DNA of 64,000 bases from positions 7,345,974 through 7,409,973 of the forward strand of contig JABAKD010000015.1 of the NCBI GenBank assembly GCA_012845835.1, in the 5' to 3' direction. This DNA is from Undaria pinnatifida. Lineage: Eukaryota > Sar > Phaeophyceae > Laminariales > Alariaceae. Positions 1 through 12,200 of this stretch are shown one piece after another (positions within the stretch are counted from its first letter, which is position 1; each line of letters starts with the position of its first letter). Position numbers and translations under genes: made by a program. The notes under the pieces were generated by a model. The model searched no databases. It had not been told where the DNA came from and worked only from the letters and a program-made list of their open reading frames with translations.

Positions 1-319
1 CGCATGTAGGCAACAGACAGGTACGCTGGGCCAGGCTGCGTTCGATTTATCATTCGTCAAAACGGGGGCATTTTACAACTCCCGATTGTTGTTATTATGT
101 GTTAATTTCAGTATGATTTTCTTGGTGCTCGTTCTCTTGTTTTCTTACAACGTATACCTGGCATACTGGGCACCTGATAGGTGTCCTGTGTTGTACCCCG
201 TAACAGTATCTCACACGCAGACCCCCCAAGGAGAGAAAGTAAGCACCCCACCCCACCCCACCATAGATAGGAATAATTTGTAGAAACGAGCCTGTCAGAG
301 GACTTTACAGCTTGAATAT

Positions 320-560
320 TTAGCCGCCTTTCTCCCGCTTGGCACCCTGAACCCACGTCGATCCTGATCCCACCTGGACCTGAGCCCTCCACTCTACGGG
401 TACCTGGAACTGGTACCCCTGGTACTGTACGCAATTAGTCGCTGGCAGGGTCCACCAAGAACCCTGGTCCGATTTTATCCACCGAAATGGGGTTTTCCAC
501 TAGATGGGAACAACACTACAACTGGAATATTAGTGTCTGACCTGTGGGGGTTCTCCCACG
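320..560 (+). repeat. Dispersed repeat R1, copy 1
   Basis: Matches 13640-13905 in the same order: a block containing ctgatcccaccyggac, then a block with ggcagggyc, then ccaccraatgg, gggaacaa and gtgtctgacctg. The two copies are clearly diverged and differ by indels. No coding potential is recognised. The second copy lies in the last cyclophilin intron. Confidence 0.5.
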
Positions 561-613
561 GGATCGTGTCTACGCCTATTAATAGTTGCGCCCCCCACCC
601 TACCCTACCCGAC

Positions 614-720
614 CCCCACCCCCCCCCGCGCTTGGTGCAAGCAATGCGTGCCTGTTCGATGCAAACCCGGCGTGCTCCGTTCCGGCATTGTAGGGATGCG
701 AAGGTCTATGTCCTTACTCC
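614..720 (-). repeat. Dispersed repeat R2, copy 1
   Basis: Minus-strand copy of a roughly 100 bp repeat also seen on the plus strand at 3050-3150 and 21190-21290. Shared blocks are ccctrcaatrccrgaacggagca, then gggtttyca, then cagayattgcttgc and aagcgcgaagcgc. It interrupts the duplicated rhomboid exon edge, so it inserted after that duplication. Confidence 0.55.
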
Positions 721-767
721 GGTCATGCATGGTATGAGAACACCTCCCCCCCACCCCCTGCCCTGCG

Positions 768-832
768 TTCTCACTTCTCGAAGGTCTCGACCTTGCAGCA
801 GACATCATACAAACGCCTCGTGCATGGTTCAC
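768..832 (-). pseudogene. Decayed copy of the rhomboid exon 1 donor edge
   Basis: Resembles 1036-1100 (true exon end plus GTGAGA donor) at roughly three bases in four, including ctcgaaggtctcga and catcatacaaac. Sequence to its left (566-610) also matches the intron beside the true exon (957-1000). It is therefore a tandem duplication of exon end plus intron start, later split by repeat R2. The reading frame no longer encodes the rhomboid residues cleanly, so I treat it as non-functional. Confidence 0.6.
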
Positions 833-1043
833 CTATAAGTACTGCTGTTTTAGTTCCCATGGCAAAACGCGAACTGCAGTAAAACTACAGTAAGTAAAAT
901 CAGTGTCTTAACCTGTGGCTCTTGTCTAACTTGTGGCCTTTCTCCAATGATAAGCTCGTATCTACGATAGTTGCGCTCCCAACCGTACTCTACCCTACCT
1001 CACCTCCAACCCCACTCCACCCCACCTCACTCCTCGCTCTCAC

Positions 1044-1330
1044 CTCTCGAAGGTCTCGAACATGATGGCAGGCATCATACAAACCTGCCGCACATAGTCC
1101 ACCGAGAAGAAGCGCCATTTGCTCGCGAACGCCCCCGCTCCTCCTCCAATCATAGCTTCTATCAAGTCCGGCTTCAGATGCAGCGCGCTCATGCCGGCCA
1201 TTAGGGCGAGGGTTACGGGAGGCTTTTGACGGAGGTTGGAGATTTTGTGCAGTAGCTGCAGCACTAGGAGAAGAAAGTAGGGCTGTCTACTGCCGCCCCG
1301 CCCACGCCTGCGTGCGCCGTAGTTATGCAT
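1044..1330 (-). CDS. Rhomboid-like protein (RHBDD1/RBL14 type), first exon
   Basis: Rhomboids are intramembrane serine proteases or inactive relatives. This exon starts at the ATG at 1330 and runs 95 codons plus two bases to a GTGAGA donor (phase 2). It encodes a basic N-terminus rich in Arg and Gly, a first hydrophobic segment (about residues 18-33, YFLLLVLQLLHKI), the signature KPPVTLALMAG just after it, then ALHLKPDL and later VRQVCMMPAIMFE. The order of basic head, hydrophobic segment, PPVTL and the RQVC-like block is what the RHBDD1/RBL14 branch shows before its first luminal loop. The catalytic Ser (GxSG) and His are in later transmembrane segments and are not in this window, so activity cannot be judged. 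It is divergent to the cyclophilin gene. An inserted Gly/Ala stretch around residues 63-67 is unusual. I infer the family from motifs only. Confidence 0.68.
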
Positions 1331-1438
1331 CCCCGCTGAAAGGAGGCTCGCCTACTTGCGTAGTAAGGGTACTACTACTGGTGTCTGACGCGCTGGTGGT
1401 TCCTTTCGTACGAGGAGGGTGAGGTTCGGGCGTAATAC

Positions 1439-1620
1439 TTGCTGTGTTTGCTGCCGTTGCTGCTGCTGTTTGTTGCGCTTGCTGCTGCTGCTGATGGCGC
1501 TGCTGCTGCTGATGGCGCTGCTGCTGCTGCTGTTGTTGCTGCTGGCACCGCTTGCTGTGTCTGCTGGCGGTGGGAGGTGTTGCTGCTGCTGCTGCTGCTC
1601 GCCGTGCTTGCTGTAGCTTG
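1439..1620. repeat. CTG-rich trinucleotide microsatellite
   Basis: Imperfect (CTG)n with GTT and GGC interruptions. It gives long Leu, Cys, Ala, Ser or Gln runs in all frames, which explains several overlapping open frames here. It lies in the divergent intergenic space just upstream of the rhomboid start. Confidence 0.9.
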
Positions 1621-3198
1621 CTGTCGTCGGAGAATCAGCAGCACGCTGGCCTCTTTCGGGCTCGCTCTTTCTCTTTTCGAGCGGCACTGCTGCTGTCCTG
1701 CGTTACAACGCTTGGAATTATTGCTGTCTTGGGGGTTCTCTTAGATCGTCTTCTTTCGTTAGCACCCCCCAAGAGAGGTAAAGCTTGGAACAACTTCCAG
1801 CAGAGGAGGTCCTTCAGTCGGCGAAGCTCGCAGCAGAGCAGCTAGCTCGTTTGATGGCTGTAGCGGTTGACTACTTTCAGTTTGAAACGACGTCCCTAAG
1901 CTGTCTGCAGGAATGCTCCGCGTCTATCAGCAGTGAGAAGTGGCGATCGAAAAAATATTTTTCATGAAAATGACATCCTTATAACGGTGGAGACCCGGTG
2001 AGGCGGCCACGTGGAAGGGGCAGTGGCCTCGTGTGGCGCTCACAATGGGTACTTGTACACGCAGAGAATTCGGCAGAGAGACGTACGTGGAGAGTGTGCG
2101 ATTTTTTTGTCGAAGGAGGTTTTTACTAGATTTAGAAGCTTTTATTGTCAGGGGAAGTGTTCAACTGACCAGGACACCAGAGGACCGCATGGCACCCCCG
2201 CACCCGAGTCTGCAGCCAAGTACCACTTCTCCCCAACATGTTCGCTCTAAGATCTTCGGCTGCAAGGCGAACTGCCATGCGCGCATTTTCGACTGCCAAG
2301 AACCCCTCGGTGCGTGGTTGTCGGCATAAAAAAATGCAAACGTTTTGTTCTGTGTCGCAATGACTGCAGTAGCCGTAGCCAATCTTCCCATATGGGCCAG
2401 TTCTCAGAGGCAGGGCAGCGCCAAAGTGTCAAGAGGCATGCCCGTCAAAAAGGAAAATGTGCCCTGCCAAGGATATAGGGTCAAGTGTTCCACACTACAA
2501 ACTATTAGTTCATCGTCCGTCAAGCACTTCGAGGCACACTTGCTGTTATAGCCTGTCCTATTACCAACCAGTGCAGTGCAGTCTCTCTTGGGTTGATATG
2601 TACCAGGTACATGCATGGTATACCTGGTATATTTTTTCATTCCACTTTTTTTCTTTCTCACTTCTACTTCCAGCTTCTGGACAAGCCGTGGTCACAGGTG
2701 TCGACCCTTGTACCCCCCCGGTTCTTGCCTTCAATTTTTGTCGCGCATAGGGCTCAGCAATCCCACTGTTCGTCGATTTTCATCGAGTGTTGCTAACTCG
2801 CTCTCGCGCTTACCGCACGTCAATTTGTGCACAAGAAAAAGTCCCCACGAATTTATATACGAGTATGCACTCGAGGGGAGTCGAAGTCACGTAACTGACC
2901 CATACCAGGCTCGAGGATAGCCTGATACGCCACCGGGGCGACCGGGTATAATATAACGTAGCGATAACTCGCCAGCTTAGTGCACGGAAGGGGGAGTGTA
3001 ACCCTGGTGTAAACATCGTATCGTACATGGCCGCAGTTTGTAGCAGCATAGACCCTCGCACCCCTACAATGCCAGAACGGAGCACGTCGGGTTTCCACAG
3101 ACCAGGGAGACATTGCGTATGCCAAGCGCGAAGCGCAGGGAAGGGAGATGCGTTAAGACATGGAAACGTACGTGTTGCTTTGGGTGGAATCATTGCAG
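1621..3198. other. Intergenic / 5' region of the cyclophilin gene, first coding exon not found
   Basis: The first recognisable cyclophilin exon begins at 3199 in phase 0, so a short exon carrying the ATG and a few codons should lie upstream. I could not identify it with confidence. Repeat R2 copy 2 lies at 3050-3150. The remaining sequence shows no recognised motif. Confidence 0.5.
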
Positions 3199-3283
3199 GT
3201 ATTCTTCGACATGAGCGTTGGAGGGAGCAGCGCGGGGAGGGTGATAATGGAGCTTCGCGCGGACGTGGTACCCAAGACAGCAG
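3199..3283 (+). CDS. Cyclophilin exon with VFFDMSVGG
   Basis: Acceptor ttgcag ends at 3198 and the donor GTCAGA starts at 3284. It is 85 nt, 28 codons plus one base. It encodes the first beta strands, ending ...VVPKTA plus the first base of the Glu codon completed at 11533. The classic cyclophilin run PKTAENFRQLC is split by the 8.2 kb intron. Confidence 0.9.
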
Positions 3284-6200
3284 GTCAGACGACATGGACA
3301 CGCTCCATTTACCATTTGGCCCAGTACCAGCAGACTCAGTACCAGCAGACTCTTCTCTCGTCTGCAATCTGCAATCAGCAGCAGTGTTGCAAAGTAGAAC
3401 GAGTACGTAGACGAGTATACGAGACAGAGTACTCGATGACCTTCATACTCCATGTAGGCGTCTATGATGCTGGTGTTGCAAGGTGCCATTACTCTTGCCG
3501 TGCGAATTAACGCGTAGATTTCAGGACTTGAGACAAATGTTGGTATTCGATGTCTTTTGGGGCTTGGCCATCGCCAGGTTTTGTCATACAGCGATTTAGC
3601 GCGCAGAAGCACAAGTAGTCACAGCAGTATGGTACTGCTGGTGTGCTGAAGGGCACACAGCAGCATACTCAGCACAGAAGTATGCTGTTCTGCTCGTATC
3701 CGTCCCTGCCGTACAGAAGTAGTCCACGCAGTGCGGGGGTGTTGGAGATTGTCTTCGAAACCAACGGCGATCGATTACGTTGAAAGGATCGCCGGAAAAA
3801 AAACTGATATCGATATTTTGGGCGATATCTGTAAACCTTACAAAAAAACAAGTTCGGCACATTGCTAAGTTTCCGTGTCGGGGATGATGCGGCGTATGCT
3901 GTTACGGCCTCCGCCACGACATCCGCCCTCCTGTTTCGTGCCGGTGAACACAAAGGCCATGAAATGGTCGCGTACGAGAGCAATCACGCTGCGGGGTATG
4001 TCGCACTTGGTGGGCTAAACACTAGCCCACCGAGTCCGACGTGTCCCGCAGCGTGGCTGGTCTTGTACATCGTCGTTGCGTGGCCGACGTGTTCGTCGAC
4101 ATGGAAAAAGCAGTTGCTGCCGCGACGGAGACCTTATCAGCATGCCGCTTTATGTCGCGCTGGTAAATACAGTGTAATAGAAACAGTGTTGGGTTGTTGG
4201 AGATTGTTTACAAAATCAGCGGTGACCGATTAAATGACAAGACATGTGGAAAATGCCGGTCTTGATCTTTCTTGGGCGAACTTTGGAAAAGTAGCGCGAG
4301 TTCAACACCCTGCAAAGTTCCATGTCGTGGATGGCGCGGCATGCTGTTTCGGCCTTCGCAACGACAGCAAAGTAGTGTTGAAGTGTTGGATGTGGTTTCC
4401 GACGGCGATCGATTGTTTCGAACAGATCAGCGGGGAAAATATAATCTCCATTTTTTTGGGTTATATTCGGAAAAAGTTACGAGTTCGACACAAGTCCCAT
4501 GTCGGGGACGGTGTGGCATATTTTCTGTTGCGGCCTTCGCCGCGACACCCGCCGTCCTGTTTCATGCCGGCGAACACATATGGGCCATGGAATTGTCGTG
4601 TATGAGAGCAGTCACGCTGTGGGGTATGTCGCACTTGGTGGGTACCGCAGACGCTGTAGCCCACGTAGTGCGACGTGTTCTACGGCGTGACTGATCTTGC
4701 ACACCACCGTTCAATGACCAGTCTGCGCGTCGACGTAAGAAAGGAGTGTTGCTGTCGGGGCGAAGACTGTAACGGCATGCCACATCATCCCCCGACACCA
4801 TGCCGCGTTGGTTTTATGTAACTGTAAGAAAAAATAATGTAGGTTGTTGGAGATCGTCTCAGAAATCAACGGCGACTGTTTGTTCTTTTCAATGCCGGGA
4901 AAAGTACAGTCTCGATCCTTTGGGTGATTTTTGTAAAAGTAACACGAGTGCGGCAGATTGCAAAGTCCCGTGTCGGGGATGGTGCTGCATGCGGTTTCGG
5001 CCTTCACAGCGACAACAAAGTAGCCTTGGGGTGTTGGAGATCATCTCCGGGTCGGTTTGAAAAAAAAACATTGGCGGACAAATGAAACGGTCTCGATCTT
5101 TTTGGGCGATCTTTCAAAACGTACCGCCAGTTCGACACATTTTTCAAACTTCCATGTCCGGGGTGATGCGGCATACCACCTTCGCCGCGACATCCGCCCT
5201 CCTTTGTATTGCCGGTAAGCTCATAGACTACGAAACGATCGTGTATGAGAGCAGTCGCTGTGGGGTATGTCGCACTTGGTAGGCTACCACCAACACTGTA
5301 GCCCACCGAGTGCGACGAGTCCCACGGCGTGACTGATCTCGTACACCACCGTCTCGTATTCGATGTGTTCGCCGACAGGAACAGGGAGAGCGGATCTTGG
5401 GGCGAATAGCGGATGGGCATGCCGTACAATCCCCGACAACATGCTGCGCTGGTATACACAGCAATAATACAAGCGGTGTTTGAGTGCTGGATTTCGTCTC
5501 CAAAAATCAACGGGGATCGGTCATTTAACAAAAGTCGTCGGAAAAAATACTGTCTCGATCGTTTGGACGATCTTGGGAAATGGAACGCGAGTTCGACACA
5601 CTGCAAATCCTATGGCGGGGATGACGCGGCACATGCTGTTACGGCCTGAACCGCAACAGCCACCCTCGTACTCCATCTCGGCCAACGAAACCGTGGTTTG
5701 CAAGACCGTCCACGCTGTGGGACACGTCGGACTCGGTGGGCTACCGCAAACACTCTAGCCCACCGAATGCGGCCTACCGTATATGACAGTGTATAACCCC
5801 CCCCCTGGGAGGAAATGCTGAGTCGGTTTCCTCCAAAACCAGCGTGGCACGAATGGCAACGGTGGCGGCTTTGGGAGGATGTCGTCCAGATTTTTCCATA
5901 GACGTGTCGCTCGGCGTTCAAACTCTACCGGTCGTCGATAACCGGCATACGAAACTCGTCCGAGGGGGTGTGCTATACACCGTCACATACGGTATCCCAT
6001 TGTGTGGCTGATTTCGTACACCACCCTTTCATGGCCAACGCGTTTGCCAACATAAAATAGGAGCGTTGCTGTCGCAGCGAAGACCGTAACAGCATGCCGC
6101 ATTATCCCCGACATGGGAGTTGCAGTGTGCCAAACTGGTCTTCTTTTGTTTCGTGAATCTTAGCGAAGCAGCCGCACACAGTTAAAAACCTCGCCTCCGC

Positions 6201-9200
6201 CCGCTAATACAGTAGTGGCTTGAGTTCCCCCCCCCGCCAGGCACCTGGCCAAACTCCTCTCCGTACACGCCTAGCCTCCGTACAAGCCTGTGCACCGAAA
6301 ATTATCTCGATCTGGATAATCGCCAAACAAAAAATGTGTTGATAACAGGTACGCCGGCAAGTCGTCAGTGAAACAGAAGATATCATGCGTCCGAGGTTTT
6401 TTTTTATTCTAAACCCCTGTAGAGGCTAATATCTGTTTTGGCTGTTGCTCAGACCGTTATTTTTTCTTGAAACCAGATTTTTTAAATAGCTTTTTCGTTG
6501 CGTTTTATTTTTGTACCGCGGCTGATAACTTCCGCCTCAGGGCCCCGGGGGGCACGCGCTCACGGCGGTGCTTCCGCACGTGTCACCCGCCGCCATCTGT
6601 GAAGGCTCGCGGTTCTGCTATTAATAGCTGAGCTCGGCGAGCGTTTCCCGAAAAAGTCCAAAAAAAGTTTACATAACTTGGTCAAACGCCTAAAAAGTCC
6701 CTGTACTCAAGATGAACTCGCTCAGTATCCTAATGCGGTCCAATCCAGTATATGCTGGAGGCTGTTGTGTAGTTTCAAGAAAAGTACATACTGATCGAAC
6801 CAGTATACTGACCGCTTGACCAAGTCTCTATTTTCAAGTCGAAAATAATCAACATAAAGGACACGATCTATTCTAGTGATGGTAACCTATCTCGAGAGTA
6901 ACAGAGTAACAGCGACTGGTACATTATTATACTCGTAATAACGTATCGTGAGAAATATCGTCAATACACCTTTAACTGCCGAAACATATTTAGATCTATA
7001 CTCTATTTTGGAATATTCTTGGACCACAAGACCTTCATGCGTCCAACCATTCGATGACCTTTTTGTTTCTGACCAAGACTAAAACGTAAAAACTATTTAT
7101 AACCAAAGTATGGACTGCAAACAGCATTGAAGTGCACGGGATATAGGGACTTGGAATTAACTTCGTGACAAGAGCCCAGCAACTGAAGTCACTGCTGGGA
7201 AAAGATCGCGCGCTGCAGATGATCGTCACAGCTGCTGTAGACAGCAGCAACAACAGCTGTGCGGTTCTCTTGCAGCCAGCCGAGAAGGCAGCACTTCTTG
7301 CTTGCTGTCGCCGTGCATGCCCTCACCACGCACGTCTGTGTATTGTGAAGAGCTGCGCTGCCGGCAGTTTGTGTATTGCCGCTCTAGTACGTGCCTATAT
7401 CGTATCCATACAAAAGCACACCGTGCGCTGAAAAGATGAGCCTCGGCAATCCATCGAGCACACGGGCGCACCAGAACACATCGAGCAGCACATTGCCTAG
7501 GGAAAAACCAGACGGAATGTGCGATAAATGCTGTGGTGCTGGACGGAAAAATATCCAAATATGTTGATATTTTACAAGGAGTTGCACAGGGATGTACACT
7601 ATCACCCAATATCTTCAAGGTATATATCCAATGACATGATAGTAGCAGGCGAAGCAGCAAAGCAAGGAGTCACGTTGGGTGGAGGTACGGGTCGGGGTTG
7701 ATGTTTGCGCATGATTTCGTGGGGATATCAGAAACACCCGAAGGATTGCAGCATCAGATAGAGAAAGCACTAGCGTACACTAGGACTGCGAACGTGAAAA
7801 AGTGCGCAGTAGTTGTTTGTAACGAAGCTAAGGTGAATCCGGTAGATTTCCAATGGAAGTGGGGAGAAGATAAACTGCCGATCGTACACCAGTATACGTA
7901 CCTTGGCGTAGAGATCTTAAAGGACTGTTCTTGGGATACACACATAGCGAACGTAACAGGAAAGGGTGAATCACAAGTAGGCAAGATGGTTGCGATCGTA
8001 ACAGACTCACATCTTGACACTAGGATTATAAGATGTATTCTGATGGATGTGATTGTACCAGACGTTAGGGTATGCAGAAGTATGTGAAGGGAACGCGAAG
8101 TTCGTAATACAACTGGAAACAGTGCAGATGACAGCAGCTAAAAATATACTATTAGTATAGTGCTCAAGTACGACGAGTAATACAGTATTAAGAGCAGAAC
8201 TAGGAATGTACCCACTTAAAACAAATAGAGACGTGAGATTGTTGAAATGGCAATATAAGGTAAGGAATATGCCAGAAGGGAACTTGCCAGCCATAGCTGA
8301 TACCTGGTTGGGCTGTATGGGAGAAAATAATAAAGGGCGAGCTGGAATAAGGTGGGATAACGTACTCGAGAAATATTGAGGGAGTAAGGAGGAGACCAAG
8401 AAGATATACTGTCTATAGAGGAGTTTGGCAGGTACAAGACACGAGTAAAAAAAAGAATAGAAGAAAAGGAAAGGTTAGCGCTGAGAAACAAGGTGGAAGA
8501 TGAGAAACACTTGGAGATATACCGGGAGTTGTGGACGCCAGGGTCGTAGATACCTATCGTAGATCTCGTCACACGCATGCGCGAAAGGACACGTCACCGG
8601 TCAGGCCATGTAAATCTCGGGACGCGAGGTATCTCCCCGTCATTGACGGCGTTGAGCCGTCCCCGGAGAAGAGCGTCCGGCCATAGTCCCACCGCATACT
8701 CGGGGGCACCCTTGGTCCCCCTCGAGTCAGATCTAGTTTTAGCATTCTCCTTGCCACACATGAAGAAGATAAAGGTTCAGCCCGCGTCTGCTGTGAACGA
8801 CGATCGTCAAGGGTACCCGACGCCAACACCAGCCGCGACGACGTCTTCGCTTCGACATCGGTTCCCAGAGAGGTGCAGTGTTTACATTGTGACCACCGTG
8901 GGACAACTTTATTACGATGCCTCGCTCAGGATCGCGATCCAAACGGAACCGCGGGAAATCTCCCCGAACCCCTCTTCTTCCGAATTCTGATCCGACAGCC
9001 TCCGTGCCAAGCAACCCTTTTGCGGCCTTGGCACCGCCCACTCAGGGAGAACGGCCTACTCAGAGAGAACTAGTTTTTCTCCCTGATCGGGCGGTGTCAA
9101 GGCCGCCAAAGGGTTGCTTGGCACCGAGGCTGTCGGATCGGAGTTCACCCTGAGTGGGCGGTGCCAAGGCCGCAAAGAGGTGCTTGGCACCGAGGCCGTC

Positions 9201-12200
9201 GGATGGAATCCGGAAAAAGAGGGATTCGGCGAGTTTTCCCGCGGTTCCGTTTGGATCGCGATCCCGAGCGAGGCATCGTAGTTCAGTTGTCCCACGGTGG
9301 TCACCAATGTAGATGTCTCCGCTTCGACATCGGCCCCGGGAGGTAGAGGAGGAGATGAGGAAATTCGACGAATGTGACATGGAAGAGTTTGGTAGACTAG
9401 GGAGTAGCGAGAAAACCATCGCTATCCTAGGAGGTAGATGGTGGCCACAGACGAGAAAACAGGACGGGGGTACGATAAGCAAGCAGTTTTTATGTGATAT
9501 ATGGAAAAAGCGTCATGAGCGCTCAAATGTTGGAGGTGTCTCTATTAGGAGCAGGAACGGTGCTCCATCTCGAAAGGAATGCGTGGTCAATGGTCAAATG
9601 ACTTAGGTAAGCAACAAATAAGTACGCCACCCCCCCCGCCACCCCCCCCCTCACCAACCTTGGGGGGGGAAGTGATCGTGATTAACTTCGCTCGCCGGCT
9701 CGCTTTCGTTCAATGCAACTCGAATTCAAACAGGCCGATATCCCTAGTATATAATACAGAAAACGCGTCTGCCTGTTTGTATATAGGTCTTGTCTGTCAT
9801 CATGGTCTCGCAATCCAAAGTGTTTCAGCCCCGCCCCGCGGCATGGATAGAGAGGGTTGGGGACACAACCAGTAAAATACTAGGTATCTAGTCGCACCGA
9901 GCCGTGGCCGCCGCGTGCTGGGCATTGCCGATCATCCCGAGGCAGTCCTCACAGCCATCTAGCCCGTCTTGATTCTGCACTTATAATATTGAAATACGAT
10001 GTGGGCCGCTGATTGGCCCGTCAAATCCCTGCCGGAGGCCGCTGGCGCTTTTTTAAAGCGTTGGCGCTGAACAGGAATGTTCCAGCCATAGAGCCATCGA
10101 GGTCCCGCCTCACCCGGGGAGGGTAGGGCCCCATCCATGTTTCAGAAATCCCTCCATATTTCTACCAATCCGACCAACCAGGGACCAAAACGCCGATCCG
10201 CCGGGTCGATACCGCTCTGCACGGTGTGGAACCCCGACCCATTGGCTGATCACTGGTTGGCTGGGGCTCGTGGAGCCAGTGGCACCCGGGAATTATATAG
10301 TCCCTTTCCCAGGTCAGAAATACTTTCAAATATGTACAACTCCTACAATCCGAGGACGACAACATGATCCCCCGGGTCGATACCGCCCCACACGGTGTAG
10401 AAACCCCGCCCCCATCGGCTGTGTGCTGATTGGTTCGGCTCATGGAGCAAGCGCGCGGCGAGAGTTGCCCCTCCGGGCAAGGTCGAGGTTCCGCCACACC
10501 CGGGAAGGATAAGCTCCTATCCTCGGATCATAAATCCTTTCCTACATATACAACTCCAATATCCCGGGGACAATACCAGTGATCACCCGGGTCGATGCCG
10601 CCTTGCAAGGTGTGGAAACGCGACCCCCATCGGCTGATTGCTGGTTGGCTGCAGCTCATGAAGGCAGCGCGCGGCGAGAGTTTCCCGTGGGGACAACGTC
10701 GAAGTCCCGCCGAACCCGGGAAGGATAAAGGATAATTGCCCATCCCCGGATCAGAAATCCTTCCTTACAACTGCAAATACACCAACCCGGGGAAAAAACG
10801 AAAAATCAAAAAACGAAAAATCCCCGGGTCGATACCGCCCCGCACGGTGTGGAAACCCCGGTCCATCGGGGTGCGTAAGACCTTCACGCTGGGGACTGGG
10901 GAATTTTCGAATGGTCATAGCACGCGACTAATAAGCAGCAGTAAGTAGTAGTCGATACTGGCATAGTAGTAGTAGTAACAGTAGCAGTAGCAGTATTAAT
11001 GGCAGCAGTAGCAGCAGTAGAGTAGTGGCAGTAACAGTATATAGCAGTAACAGTAGCAGTAGCAGAGGCAGTGGTGGTGGTAATGGTTCGCGGTGGCGGA
11101 GTGCTAAGTAGAATACTGTCGCTGTGTATTCCATACCATGTAAATACCTAGCACTACTTCATTGACCACGGACGGAAATGTAAGGGCCGCTTGGAACTTC
11201 CAAATATACCCCTATGGTCCTTACCTTTCGTTTCAAAGAGTGGTACGTCGCAGCACACTATTACACGAGTACTATTATACACTACCCTACCACTACGGGC
11301 AACGCAGACCTAACACCACGGGCGGAGCCGTGGCCGTACCGCGAGTGTAATAGAAGGGCGATTTTCGAAAGTATTGCAATAGCCTCCGGAAGTAGTGATT
11401 GATATATCCCATTATTCGGCTTCGCCGAAACCGATCTAAATTCAATCGACAGTTCGATCTGATTCGCAGCCTCAATGGTATCGCTTTTGGCCCACTCACC
11501 CTCTTACTTGACTGCCGTTACCTCTTGTTCAGAGAACTTCCGACAGCTCTGCACGGGTGAGGCTGGCTTCGGCTACAAGGGATCCGCGTTCCACCGGATC
11601 ATCCCGCAGTTCATGTGCCAGGGAGGCGATTTCACCGCGGGGAATGGGACAGGTAAAAGGAGCGTCAGAGCGCGAGGGACAATACTTTGTTTCAGGCATT
11701 AAAAAAAACAGACACGTTCGCTGTGACATCGAGAACTTCGTCGGAATTGATATTTGCAAGCTGCGTGTGATACTTCGATCGCGGATGCTACAGGGTGTAT
11801 GACCCGTGAAGGATATGTGGATGATTATATATTGGTCGGTGACTCCCCTCAATGATAGCTCTTGCCGGGGTAAACGGATCCATTTTACAACGGTCGGCAG
11901 GATATAATTGTTTTGCGAGCGAAAAGAGTGGCCAATTTACACGCCCCGCCTGAGTTATGGTGGTTTCTTTTGAGCCGGATGAAGCCGTAGTGTACATCGG
12001 AAAATCTCCGAATCATACTTCTACAAACGCCGTCCAAGTCTAGAGGCGGACCTCAGCTTGATTTATCTCAAAGGCGGCTCAAACTCTGGTCTATAACGGA
12101 CCCTTCGGCTGCTCTCGTGCGACCTCAGGGTAATCCTCCATGTATTTATACGCCTTGACGGGTCAAAACTGGACCTTCAATGGACATTTTTACCAGGTCG

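Larger units (their letters stand above)
1..1043. other. Intron 1 of the rhomboid-like gene (minus strand); repeats only
   Basis: Downstream of the GTGAGA donor at 1043 on the minus strand. No second rhomboid exon with the GxSG or catalytic His motifs was seen, so the rest of the gene should lie beyond the left edge. The stretch holds two dispersed repeats and one duplicated exon edge, listed separately. I see nothing else in 1-320. Confidence 0.55.
7500..9640 (+). mobile_element. LINE-A copy 1: decayed non-LTR retrotransposon, 5'-truncated and interrupted
   Basis: A frame around 7540-7620 shows the RT block [14 protein letters not shown]. After a frameshift, 7701-8075 reads [15 protein letters not shown], then [11 protein letters not shown], the thumb-like [16 protein letters not shown] and [10 protein letters not shown]. 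The catalytic FADD box is FAHD, so the first Asp is lost. Downstream bases to 8535 align with the minus-strand copy at 22243-24242. Then 8535-9340 is foreign and replaces about 270 bp of LINE. From 9342 the C-terminus resumes ([17 protein letters not shown] ... VVNGQMT, stop near 9604). The two copies share a 3' end, gtaagcaacaaataagtacg, just after the stop, followed by a C-rich run. Dead element. Confidence 0.85.
3284..11532 (+). other. Giant (8.2 kb) cyclophilin intron
   Basis: Bounded by GT at 3284 and AG at 11532, with phase matching on both sides. It contains the hairpin-repeat array (3740-6330), a LINE-A copy (7500-9640), a large inverted repeat (8879-9310), a roughly 170-240 bp tandem repeat (10201-10870) and a trinucleotide tract. 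6330-7500 holds no recognised element. No host exon was recognised inside it. Confidence 0.85.

Noticed and set aside
3160-3510. A continuous 116-codon ORF through the first cyclophilin exon
   Set aside because: Only 3199-3283 matches cyclophilin. Sequence beyond the GTCAGA donor is intron, and the joined exons continue the domain exactly.
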